Shown: in pieces, positions 23,354-33,860 of the stretch
How the letters are laid out: each line of letters opens with the position of its first letter
Position numbering within the stretch: the stretch's first letter is position 1
From: Solanum dulcamara
Taxonomy: Eukaryota > Streptophyta > Magnoliopsida > Solanales > Solanaceae
Length of the DNA stretch: 64,000 nt
Assembly (NCBI RefSeq): GCF_947179165.1
Contig: NC_077248.1
Span: forward strand, 7,623,256 to 7,687,255
Direction: 5' to 3'
Notes under the pieces: model-generated
Told to the model about the DNA's origin: nothing
Seen by the model: the letters and a program-made list of their open reading frames with translations, nothing else
Database searches by the model: none
Position numbers and translations under genes: made by a program

Positions 23354-24298
23354 GAGGTGGGGGGGGGGGTTGAATTGCTCTTTTTCTTTCTTTTTTCAGT
23401 ATTAGTCAACTAGTGGGATTGGTTGGTCAACTGTAGTTGACAGAATTAGAACTGCAGCATTGAAAGTGCGGCATAATAAAATTGCTATAAGATGTTTTAT
23501 ACTGGTTGGAATCCAATGTGAATCTTACTCCAGTCCTCTTGGGTTGCAAGGGTATTCTCTTTTAGCCCTTTGAAGTATTTGGTGTAAGTACAAAGTTTGA
23601 GAGTAGATCCTATCACTATGCTCAGAATTTTATCTCTTTTTCTTTTTGATACAACGCCTCACCAACAAAGTTATTCTCTCATTTTTTTGATTACACAGTA
23701 AAACTCTCAGTAATACAATGTTTAATGAAAAGTAGAGCAAAGAAAGAGTGATGATTCAGACTTATTGTAGATCTTTAGATCTTCTTTTTGATGCAGCAAT
23801 TGCATTTATGATGCAACAGTCTAATCTTTTCCTTTTTAGAAGAGAGCAACCTAAGAGTGTTGATCCTTGAAAAAGGCAATGAGAATCCTTTTCCAAGAAT
23901 AAAGATGAGGGCTTTTACTTTGGACGAGATATCCTTCCTGATTTTGAGTATCTCTTTGATGCGTTGAATCTGGGAAATCTTCAATCAGTGTCCATCTGGA
24001 AGGTCTTCAATTTTCCATACTTCTTTAATCAGTACTCGTCTTTGGAAGGGCTTTATTTAGCCACCCTTTGGTTATGACACTTATTGATTTGTTCCCTTTC
24101 TTGACAGTTGGTCTTTAATAATTCTTCAATCAATTTCATCAATTTAGGAATTTTTTCTAATCCCTTTTAGTTATCTCCTCAGATTTTGGGGAATCCTATC
24201 TTCCAATCAATATTAATTGATTGATTAATGCTTTCCTTTTTATTGTTAGATTTGTCCTACAAAGAGATAATTAGTTATCATTAAAATCTTGCACTATC
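23354..24298 (-). repeat. 5' LTR of the copia element
   Basis: About 945 bases, starting on the minus strand with TGATAGTGCAAG (24298) and ending in GAGCAATTCA before a C-rich run (+ strand g run at 23358-23370) and the gag start at 23353. Matches to the other LTR pieces (17532-18128 direct, 16761-17050 inverted) establish its extent. The gag start codon lies almost at the LTR edge and no tRNA-Met primer-binding site is visible, so the usual leader has been deleted. Confidence 0.78.
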
Positions 24299-24399
24299 AT
24301 GCGTTTCTAAAACTTAACAACAATTGTTCTTTCTAATTTGTTTTTTTAATTAATATGTATTCTTGCCCACTTTGTTCTTTTACTATCACAACACCTGTT

Positions 24400-25014
24400 T
24401 TCATCGAGTTGAGGTGTCTAGATGAAACCTCATGGAATAGGGGGGTCGAGATATTGGAAAAGTGCAGTACGAGAGTGTACTTGGCTATTCGTCCAAAAGA
24501 ATATTAAGCAAATTCAGATTATTGGCTTCACACCACTAAGAATTTTCTACACCTCATATGTAGCTCTCAATATATTCAAATGTCAAAGTGGGACTTTGTT
24601 CTCACACTGAACAATCTCTCCCTCGACCTAAGTTTCACGTGGCTCATCACCATAATCCACGAGTCTCCCCCTTAAACCTTAGTTCCATGTGGCTTGTTAC
24701 CATGATCCACAAGACAATTCCGAGATTCACTATGTGCTACCCACATCGTTAAAGTATTTTTGGAAACCAAAGCCCGCAACTAGCTTCTACTTGTGTGCGC
24801 ATATCCGATTTTGAAAGTGTAAGCAAATTGAGCCCAACACCTACATCACTCCGCCATCCCCATACTCATCCTACTGAAGCTAGACTCTGAAACCAATTGT
24901 TTGGCTGAACCAGCCCATAGATACTCTTAACAAGGTGTGAATTGTTTGCTTTGGGCCAAAACCACATGACATTTCACAAAGTTCTCACAACATTAAGAGA
25001 TTCAACACCTTATA
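24400..25014. mobile_element. TRIM/LTR-like repeat, interrupted by a younger element
   Basis: Non-coding repeat DNA. Phrases such as actctgaaaccaattgtttggctgaaccagccca (near 24885) and tgctttgggccaaaacc resemble the junction of a short LTR and a tRNA-Met-type primer-binding complement in Solanaceae TRIM elements. The sequence runs to ...caacaccttata at 25014 and resumes as tgtaggctcccactctg after 25384. It recalls 24556-24600 (atgtagctctcaatat...gtgggactttg...). Limits on the left are not clear. The open frame 24422-24610 is not convincing. Confidence 0.5.
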
Positions 25015-25379
25015 TGTAATGGCCTAGCCCGCTAATGATATTGTCTGCTCTGGACCATTACAAATGGTATCAGAGCCACTCATGTGTCAGCCTTCGATAT
25101 GGGACAGGGTTCAACTAAGTTTAGGCAAATCCCGATTAGGCGGGGCAAACCTCAGTGCTGAGTCTAGGCAAATGTAGGGCAAACCTTAGCGAGGACGCTG
25201 AGTCCATAGATGGGGTGCATGTGACACCCCAAATTAAGATAAAAAGTTTCACATCGGCAAAACAAAGGAGAGATGTTGAGTATATAAGTAAGCAGGTCTT
25301 ACCAACTAGTGACGCATTTTAAAGCCGTGCGGGCTTAGGCCCAGAGCGAACAATATCACTAGTGGGCTAGGCCGTTACA
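25015..25379. mobile_element. Cassandra/TRIM-like short element with 5-bp target duplication
   Basis: A 365-bp unit bounded by inverted ends: TGTAATGGCCTAGCCCGCTA on the left and, reverse-complemented, TGTAACGGCCTAGCCCACTA on the right, with the inverted similarity continuing for about 42 bases. It is flanked by perfect TTATA repeats (25010-25014 and 25380-25384). Inside lie TGGTATCAGAGCC (25065-25077), the primer-binding sequence for initiator tRNA-Met, and on the minus strand TTTAAAATGCGTC and GATGTGAAAC, phrases known from Cassandra-type TRIM LTRs. No protein is encoded. It lies 337 bp upstream of the subtilase start codon and could affect its promoter. Confidence 0.7.
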
Positions 25380-25670
25380 TTATATGTAGGCTCCCACTCT
25401 GTTCAGCTATTAATGTGAAAACTTTCCCAGAATTCAGAGGATTTTCCTTCCTTGTAATACTGATTAGATTATTCTTATTTTCAGTCAACTTACTAATTAT
25501 GGATTACCGTCAGAATAATTATTTTTTACAAATCAAGTCCTTGTTTCAGTTTGAAAAAGTTAATATGGATAATTTGGCAGAAAGCTGAATTACTGACAGT
25601 AATAAATTAAATATGATCTAACCAAGATTATATACATCTAATCAAGATTATGTTAATTGAACTTCATTAT

Positions 25671-25678
25671 TATATATA
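25671..25678 (+). promoter_or_regulatory. TATA-like box of the subtilase gene
   Basis: A tatatata run 38-45 bp before the start codon at 25716. A leader this short would be unusual, so one of the more distal AT-rich sites (for example around 25630, tatatacatc) could be used instead. The nested TRIM elements end about 330 bp upstream of the ATG. Confidence 0.4.
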
Positions 25679-25715
25679 CACATCTTGCTAAAGGTGCTAG
25701 TCACCAAAACAAAAT

Positions 25716-27911
25716 ATGGATCTAAAATTCATCTCTACCTTTCTCTGCTTTGTCCTGATTCATTCATCAAAAACATTTGGTGATCATTTCACTAATCAAA
25801 GTGATTTAGAAACCTATATAGTACATCTTGAATTTCATGATCAAGTTCTCTCTAATTCAAAAGATTTACATCTCTTGCATCAATCATTTTTGCCTACAAA
25901 TTCGAATCACTCATCGCGCATTTTGTATTCTTATCGTCACGTGTTCAACGGTTTTGCTGCTAAGTTGTCATCAGATGAAGTAAAAGAAATGGAACAAAAT
26001 CCCGGTTTTGTGTCAGCGCGTCCCCAAAGAGTACTTCAGATGCACACCACACACAGTCCAAGTTTCCTTGGCTTGCACCAGAATGTTGGCTTGTGGAATG
26101 CATCAAGTTCAGGTAAAGGTGTGATTATTGGTTTATTAGATACTGGAATTGATCCTCAACATCCTTCATTTAATGATAATGGAATGCCTAATCCACCCCT
26201 TAGATGGAAGGGCAAATGTGAGTTCAATGTTACAACTAATTGTAACAAGAAGCTTATTGGAGCAAGAAATTTTGCAGACGAGGCTACGTCCCCTTCGGAC
26301 AAAGCTGGACATGGGACACATACTTCAAGCACAGCTGCGGGGAACTTTGTGAATGGTGCCAATTTATTTGGTAATGCTAATGGCACGGCTGCTGGCATTG
26401 CACCCCGAGCCCATGTGGCCATGTACAAAATCTGTGATGGATATCATTGTCCAGAATACATGATCTTAGCTGGTCTTGATGCTGCAATTGAAGACGGTGT
26501 GGATGTGATTTCCATTTCAATTGGTTTAGAACATTCTCCGCCTTTATATGATGATACTATAGCTATTGGCGCGTATAGCGCGATGAAGAAGGGGATTTTT
26601 GTAAGTTGTTCTGCAGGAAATAGTGGACCGGATAGTGGGACTGTGACAAACGGGGCACCGTGGATTCTCACAGTTGGTGCTAGCGCAACAGATAGAAAGA
26701 TAAGGGCTGTTGCAGTTTTGGGTAACGGAGCTGATTATGAAGGAGAATCAGGCTTTCAACCAAAGAATTTTTCGCGAAAACTGTTACCACTTGTGAATGG
26801 TAAGGATTGTGATTCGTTGTATTTAAGTGGTGTCAAGGGTAAAATAGTGTTGTGTGATACAAGTGGTTACTTGTCTAGAAGTGAGAAAGGAAAAAGTGTG
26901 AAAGATGCCGATGGTGCTGGCATGATTCTCATGAACGAAAAGTATCGTGGCTATACAACATTGTCAGAATATGATGCCGTTCCCATGACACAGGTTAGTT
27001 ACTACGACGGACAAGAGATCATAAACTATATGAAATCAACATCAACACCAGTTGCAACGATATCATTCAAGGGAACGAAGATTGGAGACAAGCACGCGCC
27101 AACAGTTGCTTACTTTTCTTCTAGGGGACCATTTATGCAGAGTCAGGGCATACTAAAGCCGGACATTGTTGGACCTGGAGTGAATATCCTTGCAGCGTGG
27201 CCAACCCCTATAGGAGGTGAGACAACATCTGCATCTTCATCAGCAATGTTTAACTTCCTTTATGGAACGTCGATGTCTTGCCCTCATCTTGCAGGAGTTG
27301 CAGCATTGTTAAAGAGCGCACATCCAAATTGGTCTCCAGCTGCAATTAAATCCGCAATCATGACCACAGCTGACCTCGTTAACCTTGGAAACGATCCAAT
27401 TCAGGACGAGACTCTTGAACCTGCTGATCTGCTTACAATCGGATCAGGGCACGTAAACCCATCAAAAGCAAATGATCCAGGACTCATTTATGACATCCAG
27501 CCCAAAGATTACATCCCATACTTATGTGGCTTGAACTATACAGATGATCAAGTCAGTTCCATTGTGAATAAGAAGGTGCATTGTAAATCAAGCATACCTC
27601 AATCAGAGTTGAACTATCCGTCATTTTCTATTCCTAAGAAATCAAGTGCTCAAACTTATACAAGGACTGTGACTAACGTCGGAGAAGCAATTTCAGCTTA
27701 CACAGTTAAAGTATTTGGGCTAAAAGGCGTCAAGGTGACTGTTAATCCTAAAATCTTGAAATTTACAGCGTCAAATCAGAAGGCGTCATATAATGTAACA
27801 GTTAAATCGTCAAATCTTACAGGTCATTCCCAAGGGTACATAATTTGGTCTTCTGCTAGGTATTCTGTTAGAAGTCCAATAATAGTATTTCCCCATATCA
27901 GTGTGATTTAA
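25716..27911 (+). CDS. Subtilisin-like serine protease (SBT1/P69-type), intronless
   Basis: One uninterrupted frame of 731 residues, usual for plant subtilases. Residues 1-22 are a signal peptide; about 30-110 form the I9 propeptide, with the mature enzyme expected to begin near TTHSPSFLG (111). The S8 catalytic residues are all present: Asp142 (LLDTGID), His199 (GHGTHTSS), oxyanion Asn302 (CSAGNSGP) and Ser519 (GTSMSCPH). A protease-associated domain is inserted at about 330-455, and a C-terminal fibronectin-III-like domain (about 632-729) includes the family phrase RTVTNVG. Several N-glycosylation sequons fit secretion to the apoplast. Wording such as GKGVIIGLLDTGI and NKKLIGARNF is close to the P69/SBT1 group, whose members act in development or defence. 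The substrate is unknown. A truncated copy lies at 30035-30424, beyond a copia fragment. Confidence 0.95.
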   Translation: MDLKFISTFLCFVLIHSSKTFGDHFTNQSDLETYIVHLEFHDQVLSNSKDLHLLHQSFLPTNSNHSSRILYSYRHVFNGFAAKLSSDEVKEMEQNPGFVSARPQRVLQMHTTHSPSFLGLHQNVGLWNASSSGKGVIIGLLDTGIDPQHPSFNDNGMPNPPLRWKGKCEFNVTTNCNKKLIGARNFADEATSPSDKAGHGTHTSSTAAGNFVNGANLFGNANGTAAGIAPRAHVAMYKICDGYHCPEYMILAGLDAAIEDGVDVISISIGLEHSPPLYDDTIAIGAYSAMKKGIFVSCSAGNSGPDSGTVTNGAPWILTVGASATDRKIRAVAVLGNGADYEGESGFQPKNFSRKLLPLVNGKDCDSLYLSGVKGKIVLCDTSGYLSRSEKGKSVKDADGAGMILMNEKYRGYTTLSEYDAVPMTQVSYYDGQEIINYMKSTSTPVATISFKGTKIGDKHAPTVAYFSSRGPFMQSQGILKPDIVGPGVNILAAWPTPIGGETTSASSSAMFNFLYGTSMSCPHLAGVAALLKSAHPNWSPAAIKSAIMTTADLVNLGNDPIQDETLEPADLLTIGSGHVNPSKANDPGLIYDIQPKDYIPYLCGLNYTDDQVSSIVNKKVHCKSSIPQSELNYPSFSIPKKSSAQTYTRTVTNVGEAISAYTVKVFGLKGVKVTVNPKILKFTASNQKASYNVTVKSSNLTGHSQGYIIWSSARYSVRSPIIVFPHISVI

Positions 27912-28002
27912 TTGATTGGATTTGTTATAAGAGATGACTTCTTCATGGAGTATTATTTAGACAAATTTCTATGCTTTCTTATCTGATTTATTTAGTTTCT
28001 AA

Positions 28003-29870
28003 AAATTCAACATGAACAGATTCTACAACAACATTAGACTCTAAATCAAGTAATCTATATGTTTTCGAGTGTTGTGCATATCCTACAAATATACTTTTTA
28101 TTCCTCTAGGACCTGACTCTGTTGTTTGATGGTCAGGAACTCTATAGAAAGATATATACCCCCACACTTTAAAATAAGAAATATTTGGTTTTTTACCATT
28201 CCAGAGTTCATAACGTGAAATATGCGTACTTTTTGAAGGTACTATATTTTATACATGACAAGGAATAAGTAGAGCTTCACCCCGCAAATTATGTGGTAAG
28301 TGAGAATTCAGCAACATAGAAATAACCATATCTACTAGAGATTTATTTTTTCTTTCAGCCAACCTATTTTGTTTGAGGTGTATAAGGAGCACTAGTTTGA
28401 TGTATAATGCCTTGATCTTCACAAAACTTACTAAATTCACTAGAAAAGTATTCTCCTCCTCTATCACTTCGAAGAATTTTTGCTTGTATACATATTTCAC
28501 ACTTTCCTCCATGTTCAGATTTACAGTTAATATAACCTTTTTTGGACACATAATTTAAACAACCAAAATTTAAATGTCCTAATCTAGCATGCCGTAAATA
28601 AGAATCATACACAACAATATAAGCAGAAGCATACATGCCATCACAGTGACATCCTTTTCCTACAAATAAACCATTTTTATACACAATTACATGATCAAGC
28701 TCAATTACAATCTTAAACCCTCGCTTAGAACATAAACTAGTAGAAATCAAGTTCTTCATCATTTATGGAGCATGGAACACATTTACAAGACTTAGCTTCC
28801 TTTCAGATGTGAAATTGATCTTAATTGTTCCTTTTTCTGAAACTTCGGCTGGATCATGCTTGCCCATTAACACCTTTTCAGAATCTTTTACTTTTGAATA
28901 AGTCTTGAACATATTCTTGTCATGACAAAGATGAACTGTTGCACCAGAATCCAACTACCAATCTTGATTCTTTGTAGTTGTAGCAGCCATATTCAACTCT
29001 TTAACGGAGATCAAAGCAGCCAGTCCTTTGTGAAGAACTTTCTACAACGTTTACCTTCTCTGACTTTCTAGGTTTTCCAAATTAGCTAGATTTTTCAGTA
29101 TCTTGAATGAAAATTTATTCCTACTTTCTTAAACCTGCAATCTCGAATCATATGGCCTTTCTTTTCACAATGATAGCAATCCATATTCTCTCTCTTTTTA
29201 TTAAGTGACTCCTTGAAAACTTTCTGCATTGTTCTGACTAACATTATTAACTGTGAAACTAGAGATTGAACTAAAGCATCTCTAACACGAGTCTCACTTT
29301 TAATTTGAAGGTGAGTTCTAAACTATTCCACACTCAATTTTTCAGTAGAATACAAATTTTTCTTTCTATAGTTATTTCATGAAGAAGACAATTTCGAAAG
29401 AATTGCACCTATTAGAAGTGCATCAGGAATTTTCACTTCAAGGTTAGTTTTGAAACTAAGATTTGTAACTCATGAATCTTATCCGTGACATGCTTTATAT
29501 CAATCATCTTAAATTCAAAATTCTGCAGAGATAAGAGTTTGTCGATACCTCGTTTCTTATTTCCATATGCGATCTGCAACGATGTCCAGATTTTCCTCAG
29601 AGATTTCGAATTTGAGTACAGATCATACAAACTATCAGTGAAAGTATTCAGAATGTGACTTCAGCAGAGCAATTCATCTTCTTCACATTTCTTCCTCTCT
29701 GTTTTGGTTTCATCAGTATCATCCGGGGTGTGAACAAGAAAATTATCTTGTCCTTTCAGAGGGTGAAATTTCATCCATCAAAACAATCTAGTTTGATCAT
29801 GTCCTTTGGATTCTCAATAGCGCACAATAATTTCTCCATAACTCAATAAACTCTTGAACATATATGCAAT
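28003..29870 (-). mobile_element. Ty1-copia fragment (gag to integrase), decayed
   Basis: Minus-strand remnants in order. Gag lies about 29870-29430 (a stretch near 29630 containing SKSLRKIWTSLQIAYGNKKR). The protease is at 28954-28763 (DSGATVHLCHDKNMF). The pre-integrase segment (HARLGHLNF near 28595) is followed by the integrase core (RSDRGGEYFSSEF near 28450) and the integrase C-terminal region with FVGYAQHSK and YRLLDLESN down to about 28010. No LTRs, RT or RNase H are visible and there are several frame breaks. It begins about 90 bp after the subtilase stop codon and lies between the intact subtilase and its truncated copy. Confidence 0.82.
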
Positions 29871-30034
29871 TGAATCCGCTACTTCTAGATCCAAGTCATT
29901 TAGATACATATATATTAAATATATATAAGTAAACTTTACTCAATTGAATAGACTTAATGGGTTAGACCTTAAATGACCTTAAGGGATGCCTTTCCCCATC
30001 GATATGGGACACCCACTATATTGCAACTATCTCA
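29871..30034. other. Unassigned spacer before the subtilase copy
   Basis: AT-rich at first, then a GC-richer part (aagggatgcctttccccatcgatatgggacacccac) that I cannot assign. It has no open frame of interest. It forms the junction between the copia fragment and the truncated subtilase copy. Confidence 0.4.
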
Positions 30035-30424
30035 ACAGAGATCATAAACTACATGAAATCAACATCAACACCAGTTGCAACGATATCATTTAAGGGAACA
30101 AGAATTGGAGACAAGCACACGCCAACAGTTGCTTACTTTTCTTCTAGGGGACCATTTGTGCAGAGTCGGGGCATACTAAAGCCGGACATTGTTTTCCCTG
30201 GAGTGAATACCCTTGCAGCGTGGCGAACCCCTATAGGAGGTGAGACAACATCTACATATTCATCAGCGATGTTTAACATCCTTTCTGGAACTTCAATGTC
30301 TTTCCCTCACCTTGCAGGAGTTGCAGCATTGTTGAAGAGCGCACATCCAAATTGGTCTGCAGCTGCAATTAAATCCGCAATCATGACAACAGCTGACCTC
30401 GTCACTTGAACCCGCTGATCTACT
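30035..30424 (+). pseudogene. Truncated subtilase copy cut by an LTR
   Basis: Nearly the same DNA as 27011-27440 of the intact subtilase, starting at agagatcataaacta. The readable part (30053-30409, 118 residues) covers residues 439-556 of the gene, including the catalytic-Ser region. There it reads GTSMSFPH, with Cys changed to Phe and several other replacements (for example Gly to Phe in KPDIV.PG). A deletion of about 33 bases after the GCTGACCTCGT text brings a stop codon. The copy ends at 30424, where the 5' LTR of a Tnt1-like element begins. It lacks the signal peptide, propeptide, Asp, His and Asn residues and cannot encode a protease. Confidence 0.88.
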
Positions 30425-31344
30425 TGTTGAGAATGATAAGAGCCATACAGAATTAGAGTCATGAAACAGCTCAATATATGTGTTCCTATCTACAGCTGTT
30501 ACTCTGTAACTGCCTTTCCAGTTTTCAGTTAGTAGTTAAGATTAGTAGCGAGTCAGTTAGGATTAGTCCATGAAGTTAGTTATCACAACTATATATTGGG
30601 ATATACTATTAACCATGTATCTAAGTTATAGTATTTTATTTTATTTAAAGACTTTTTATTTTATTTTATATATTACAATAAAGTCTTTATTTAAACAAAC
30701 TATTGTGAATATATGTGTGTCCATTGCTTGTATGGTGGACGATTTTGTGTATGGAGTAATTTAACTCATACAAGAAAGATTAAAATTGTCGGTTCATATA
30801 AGTTATAAATTAAAGGTTGAGAAAATAGTCAAATCCCCCTCAACCTATTGCAAAGAAAAGTTAGGCAGCAAAAGTCAACAAAGGTTGCTGTCAACAAATG
30901 CTGCCTCTTTTTAAAAGTAAAAACGCATAGAAAAACAAAGGTAGGCAGAAAAATGCATTCTTCTTTTGACAAAATACAACGCGTAAAAATTTTAAGCGTT
31001 TTTGGTTCCTATAAACAGAGGGCTCTTGCCCTCATTTTAATCATTCAGAAAAAGAGAGTAAGAATACAAACAGAGTTATACACCAAGATAAATAATTTAG
31101 TCTTGAGTGTCTTCTTTAGTGAGTTGTTCCTTTTACAAGAGAGAAGTGTTAATTGTTGTTTTCTCCTTGTATTTGAGAGCAGTGTACTTTCATAATTGAA
31201 TAGTAAAATCCTTCTAACCCGTGGTTTTTCCCCTCTATCTGTTTGAGGGGTTTCCACGTAAAATTGTTGTGTCCAATTTATTTTAATTATTTTCATTATT
31301 TTTATCATATCAAACTTTAGTTGTGGTGCTTTCTCCCCCCAACA
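30425..31344 (+). repeat. 5' LTR of the Tnt1-like copia element
   Basis: A 920-bp LTR with perfect 5-bp inverted ends, TGTTG at 30425 and CAACA at 31344, immediately followed by G and the primer-binding site. The left end coincides exactly with the loss of similarity between the truncated subtilase copy and its parent. The right half has a promoter/leader look: tataaacag at 31011-31019, then a pyrimidine-rich stretch to ttctccccccaaca. I find no matching 3' LTR in the window. Confidence 0.82.
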
Positions 31345-31345
31345 G

Positions 31346-31357
31346 TGGTATCAGAGC
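31346..31357 (+). promoter_or_regulatory. Primer-binding site for initiator tRNA-Met
   Basis: TGGTATCAGAGC, one base after the LTR end, is the standard minus-strand primer site complementary to the 3' end of plant initiator tRNA-Met. It fixes the LTR boundary and the plus orientation. Confidence 0.9.
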
Positions 31358-31437
31358 CCTCAGTTATTCTGTCTGTTTTATGGAAAGGTACTATTCGTGA
31401 ATAGTAAATTTTCGTGAATAGTAAATTTGGTGAAAAG

Positions 31438-31457
31438 TACTATTCACGTGAATAGTA
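31438..31457. repeat. Perfect 20-bp palindrome in the retroelement leader
   Basis: TACTATTCACGTGAATAGTA is a perfect palindrome with a central CACGTG. The half-site gtgaatagta also occurs at about 31398-31407 and 31414-31423, so the leader carries several copies of one module. It lies between the primer-binding site and the gag start. A role in RNA dimerisation or as a transcription-factor (G-box) site is possible but unproven. Confidence 0.85.
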
Positions 31458-31538
31458 AATTTTGATAACGGTACAGTTTGTCACGATTGTTCGCAAAAAA
31501 ATTCAGAAATGATCTAGAAGGGTGTGAAGCAAATAACA

Positions 31539-33860
31539 ATGTCGAATACAACAAAGTTTGACGTTGAAAAATTCAATGAGACTAATTTCTCATTGTGGAA
31601 AATGAAAATAAAAGCGATATTGAGAAAAAACAATTGCTTAGCTGTAATTGAAGGCAGGCCCACAGACTTTATTGATGACACCAAGTGGAACGACATAGAC
31701 AGCAACGCAGTTGTTGATCTGCACTTGGCACTAGCTGATCAAGTGTTGTCTAGTGTGGCTGAAAAGTGGACGACGAAGGAAATATAAGATACTCTTACGG
31801 GATTGTATGAGGACAAGTCTTTGTATAATAAAATCTTCTTAAAAAGAAAATTGTATACTCTTCAAATGACAGAATCCATGTCGGTTACTTAACACATCAA
31901 TACTTTCAATACTTTATTTTCGCAACTTACAACAGCGGGTTGCAAAATAGAGGGGACTGAACGTGCAGAGATTCTACTTCAAAGTCTGCCTGACTCGTAT
32001 GATCAACTCATCATCAACCTGACAAACAATACAGATAGTCTAGTTTTCGATGAAATTACAACCGTTGTCTTAGAAGAAGAAAATCAGCGCAAAAATAAGG
32101 AAGATAGACAAGCAAGTTCGCAGCAAGCTGAAGCTTTGATGATGGTGAGAGGAAGACCAATGAAACATGGCCCCAGTGGGAGTCACAATCATGGTAGATT
32201 TCAATCAAGAAGTAAGAAAAATATCAAGTGCTACAACTGTGGCAAGAAAGGAAACTTCAAGAAAGATTGTCGGTTCAAAAAGAAGAGTGAACACCCTGAG
32301 CCATCAAATGCTCAAGGGAATGTTGCATGTACCTCGGATGATGGCGATATTTTATGTAGTGAAGCAATATCAAATAATAAAGGCAGAAAACGTTTCGCTG
32401 ATGTTTGGATCATGGACACAAGAGCAATATGACACATGATTTCCCAGAGAGAATGGTTCCATCAATATAATCCTATCTCAGAAGGGTCTGTGTTCATGGG
32501 AGACGATCATGCTTTGGATGTTATTGGTATTGGGTCTATTAAAATAAAAATGTATGATGGCACGATATGCACCATCCAGAAGGTACGACATGTAAAAGAC
32601 TTGAGGAAGAATCTATTATCTTTGGGACAATTAGATGATAATGGATGTTCATATAAGACTCAAAGTGGAGTCATGAAAATATCCAAAGGAGCGCTTGTAG
32701 TGATGAAAGCAGAAAAACTTGCTGCAAATCTATATGTGCTTAAAAGTGAAACACACCAAGAAGGAGAAGCATCAACCGCGTCAACAAGTTCATTTGAAAA
32801 ATCAAAGATGATATGACATCGTAAACTTGGCCATATATCAGAATGAGATTTGAAGATTCTTGCTGAACAAAAGCTTCTTCCAGGGTTCAAAAAGGTTTCA
32901 CTACCCTTTTGTGAGCATTGTGTTACCAGTAAGTAAAATAGACTGAAGTTTAGCAGTTCCTCTGCTAAAAGCAAGGAATTATTAGATCTGGTCCACTCTG
33001 ATGTCTGGCAAGCACCAATGGAGTCCCTAGGAGGAGCGAAATATTTCGTGTCATTTATCGACAATTACTCCAGGAGAAGTTGGGTGTATCCAATCAAGAG
33101 AAATGCAAATGTTTTTTCAGTTTTCAAAGAATTCAAAGCACGGGTGGAACTTGAATCTGAGAAAAAGATCAAGTGTTTAAGTCAGATAATGGAGGAGAAT
33201 AAACTGGTGATGAGTTTGATAACTTCTGTAAACAAGAAGGTATTAAACGGCAGTTCACAGTGGCATATACTCCACAACAAAATGGAGTAGCAGAGCGGAT
33301 GAACAGAACCTTGTTGGAACGGACAAGAGCTATGTTGGCAACTGTAGGGTTGGATAAACCATTTTGGGCAGAAGTAGTCAAAACCGCCTATTATGTGATC
33401 AATCGGTCACCATCAACCGCAATTGATCTGAAAACGCCAATGGAGATGTGGACAGGAAAACCAGCTGATTATTCTCGCTTACATATATTCGGAAGTCCTG
33501 CTTATGTTATGTACAACACCCAAGAAAAATCGAAGTTGGATCTCAAATCTAGGGAATGCATTTTTTTAGGGTACGTTGATAGAGTCAAGGGGTATCGCTT
33601 GTGGAATCCCACTGCCCGCAAGGTGGTAATCAGCAGGGATGTTGTATTTGTTGAAAACAAGATACAAGAAAAAGAAGGTAGCACTTCAAAAAAAAATTAG
33701 AGACTACTACAGTTGAAGTTGAAGAAAAAAAATTCCAGTTTGTTCTAAAGCAGCATCAGAGCACGAAGAACAAGAGCAAGCTGAGATCGAAACTCCAGAA
33801 GTTCGACGGTCAACTAGGGAGAAAAGAGAAACTGCAATTGATCATTATTTTACTATTTAA
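31539..33860 (+). pseudogene. Tnt1-like copia gag-pol remnant
   Basis: Gag begins at 31539 (MSNTTKFDVEKFNE) and continues, through stop codons, to a CCHC knuckle CYNCGKKGNFKKDC near 32235. Then come the protease region (DTRAI near 32415, with the active-site neighbourhood degraded), the pre-integrase HRKLGHIS near 32820, the integrase (YFVSFIDNYSRRSWVY near 33045; YTPQQNGVAERMNRT near 33265), and the integrase C-terminal part with FLGYVDRVKGYRLW near 33570. RT and RNase H are absent. Most in-frame stops fit C-to-T or G-to-A changes (Gln or Trp codons), as from decay of methylated DNA. One frameshift occurs near 33178. Homology fades by about 33860. Confidence 0.88.

Larger units (their letters stand above)
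17532..24298 (-). mobile_element. Ty1-copia retrotransposon, decayed and rearranged
   Basis: A minus-strand LTR retrotransposon: 5' LTR at 23354-24298, then gag, protease, integrase and a partial reverse transcriptase (23353 down to about 19664), then a downstream extra open frame (about 19660-18539), then the partial 3' LTR (17532-18128). Gag-protease-integrase-RT order identifies Ty1-copia. An additional frame after pol recalls Sirevirus-like elements. Numerous frameshifts and stops show it cannot encode its own proteins. It separates the P450 from the subtilase. Confidence 0.85.

Noticed and set aside
28373..28558. Plus-strand ORF opposite the copia integrase
   Set aside because: It is a shadow of the minus-strand integrase coding sequence.
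30053..30409. A second functional subtilase gene
   Set aside because: Only 118 residues around the catalytic Ser are present, with a deletion, a stop and an LTR directly after; all other catalytic residues are missing.
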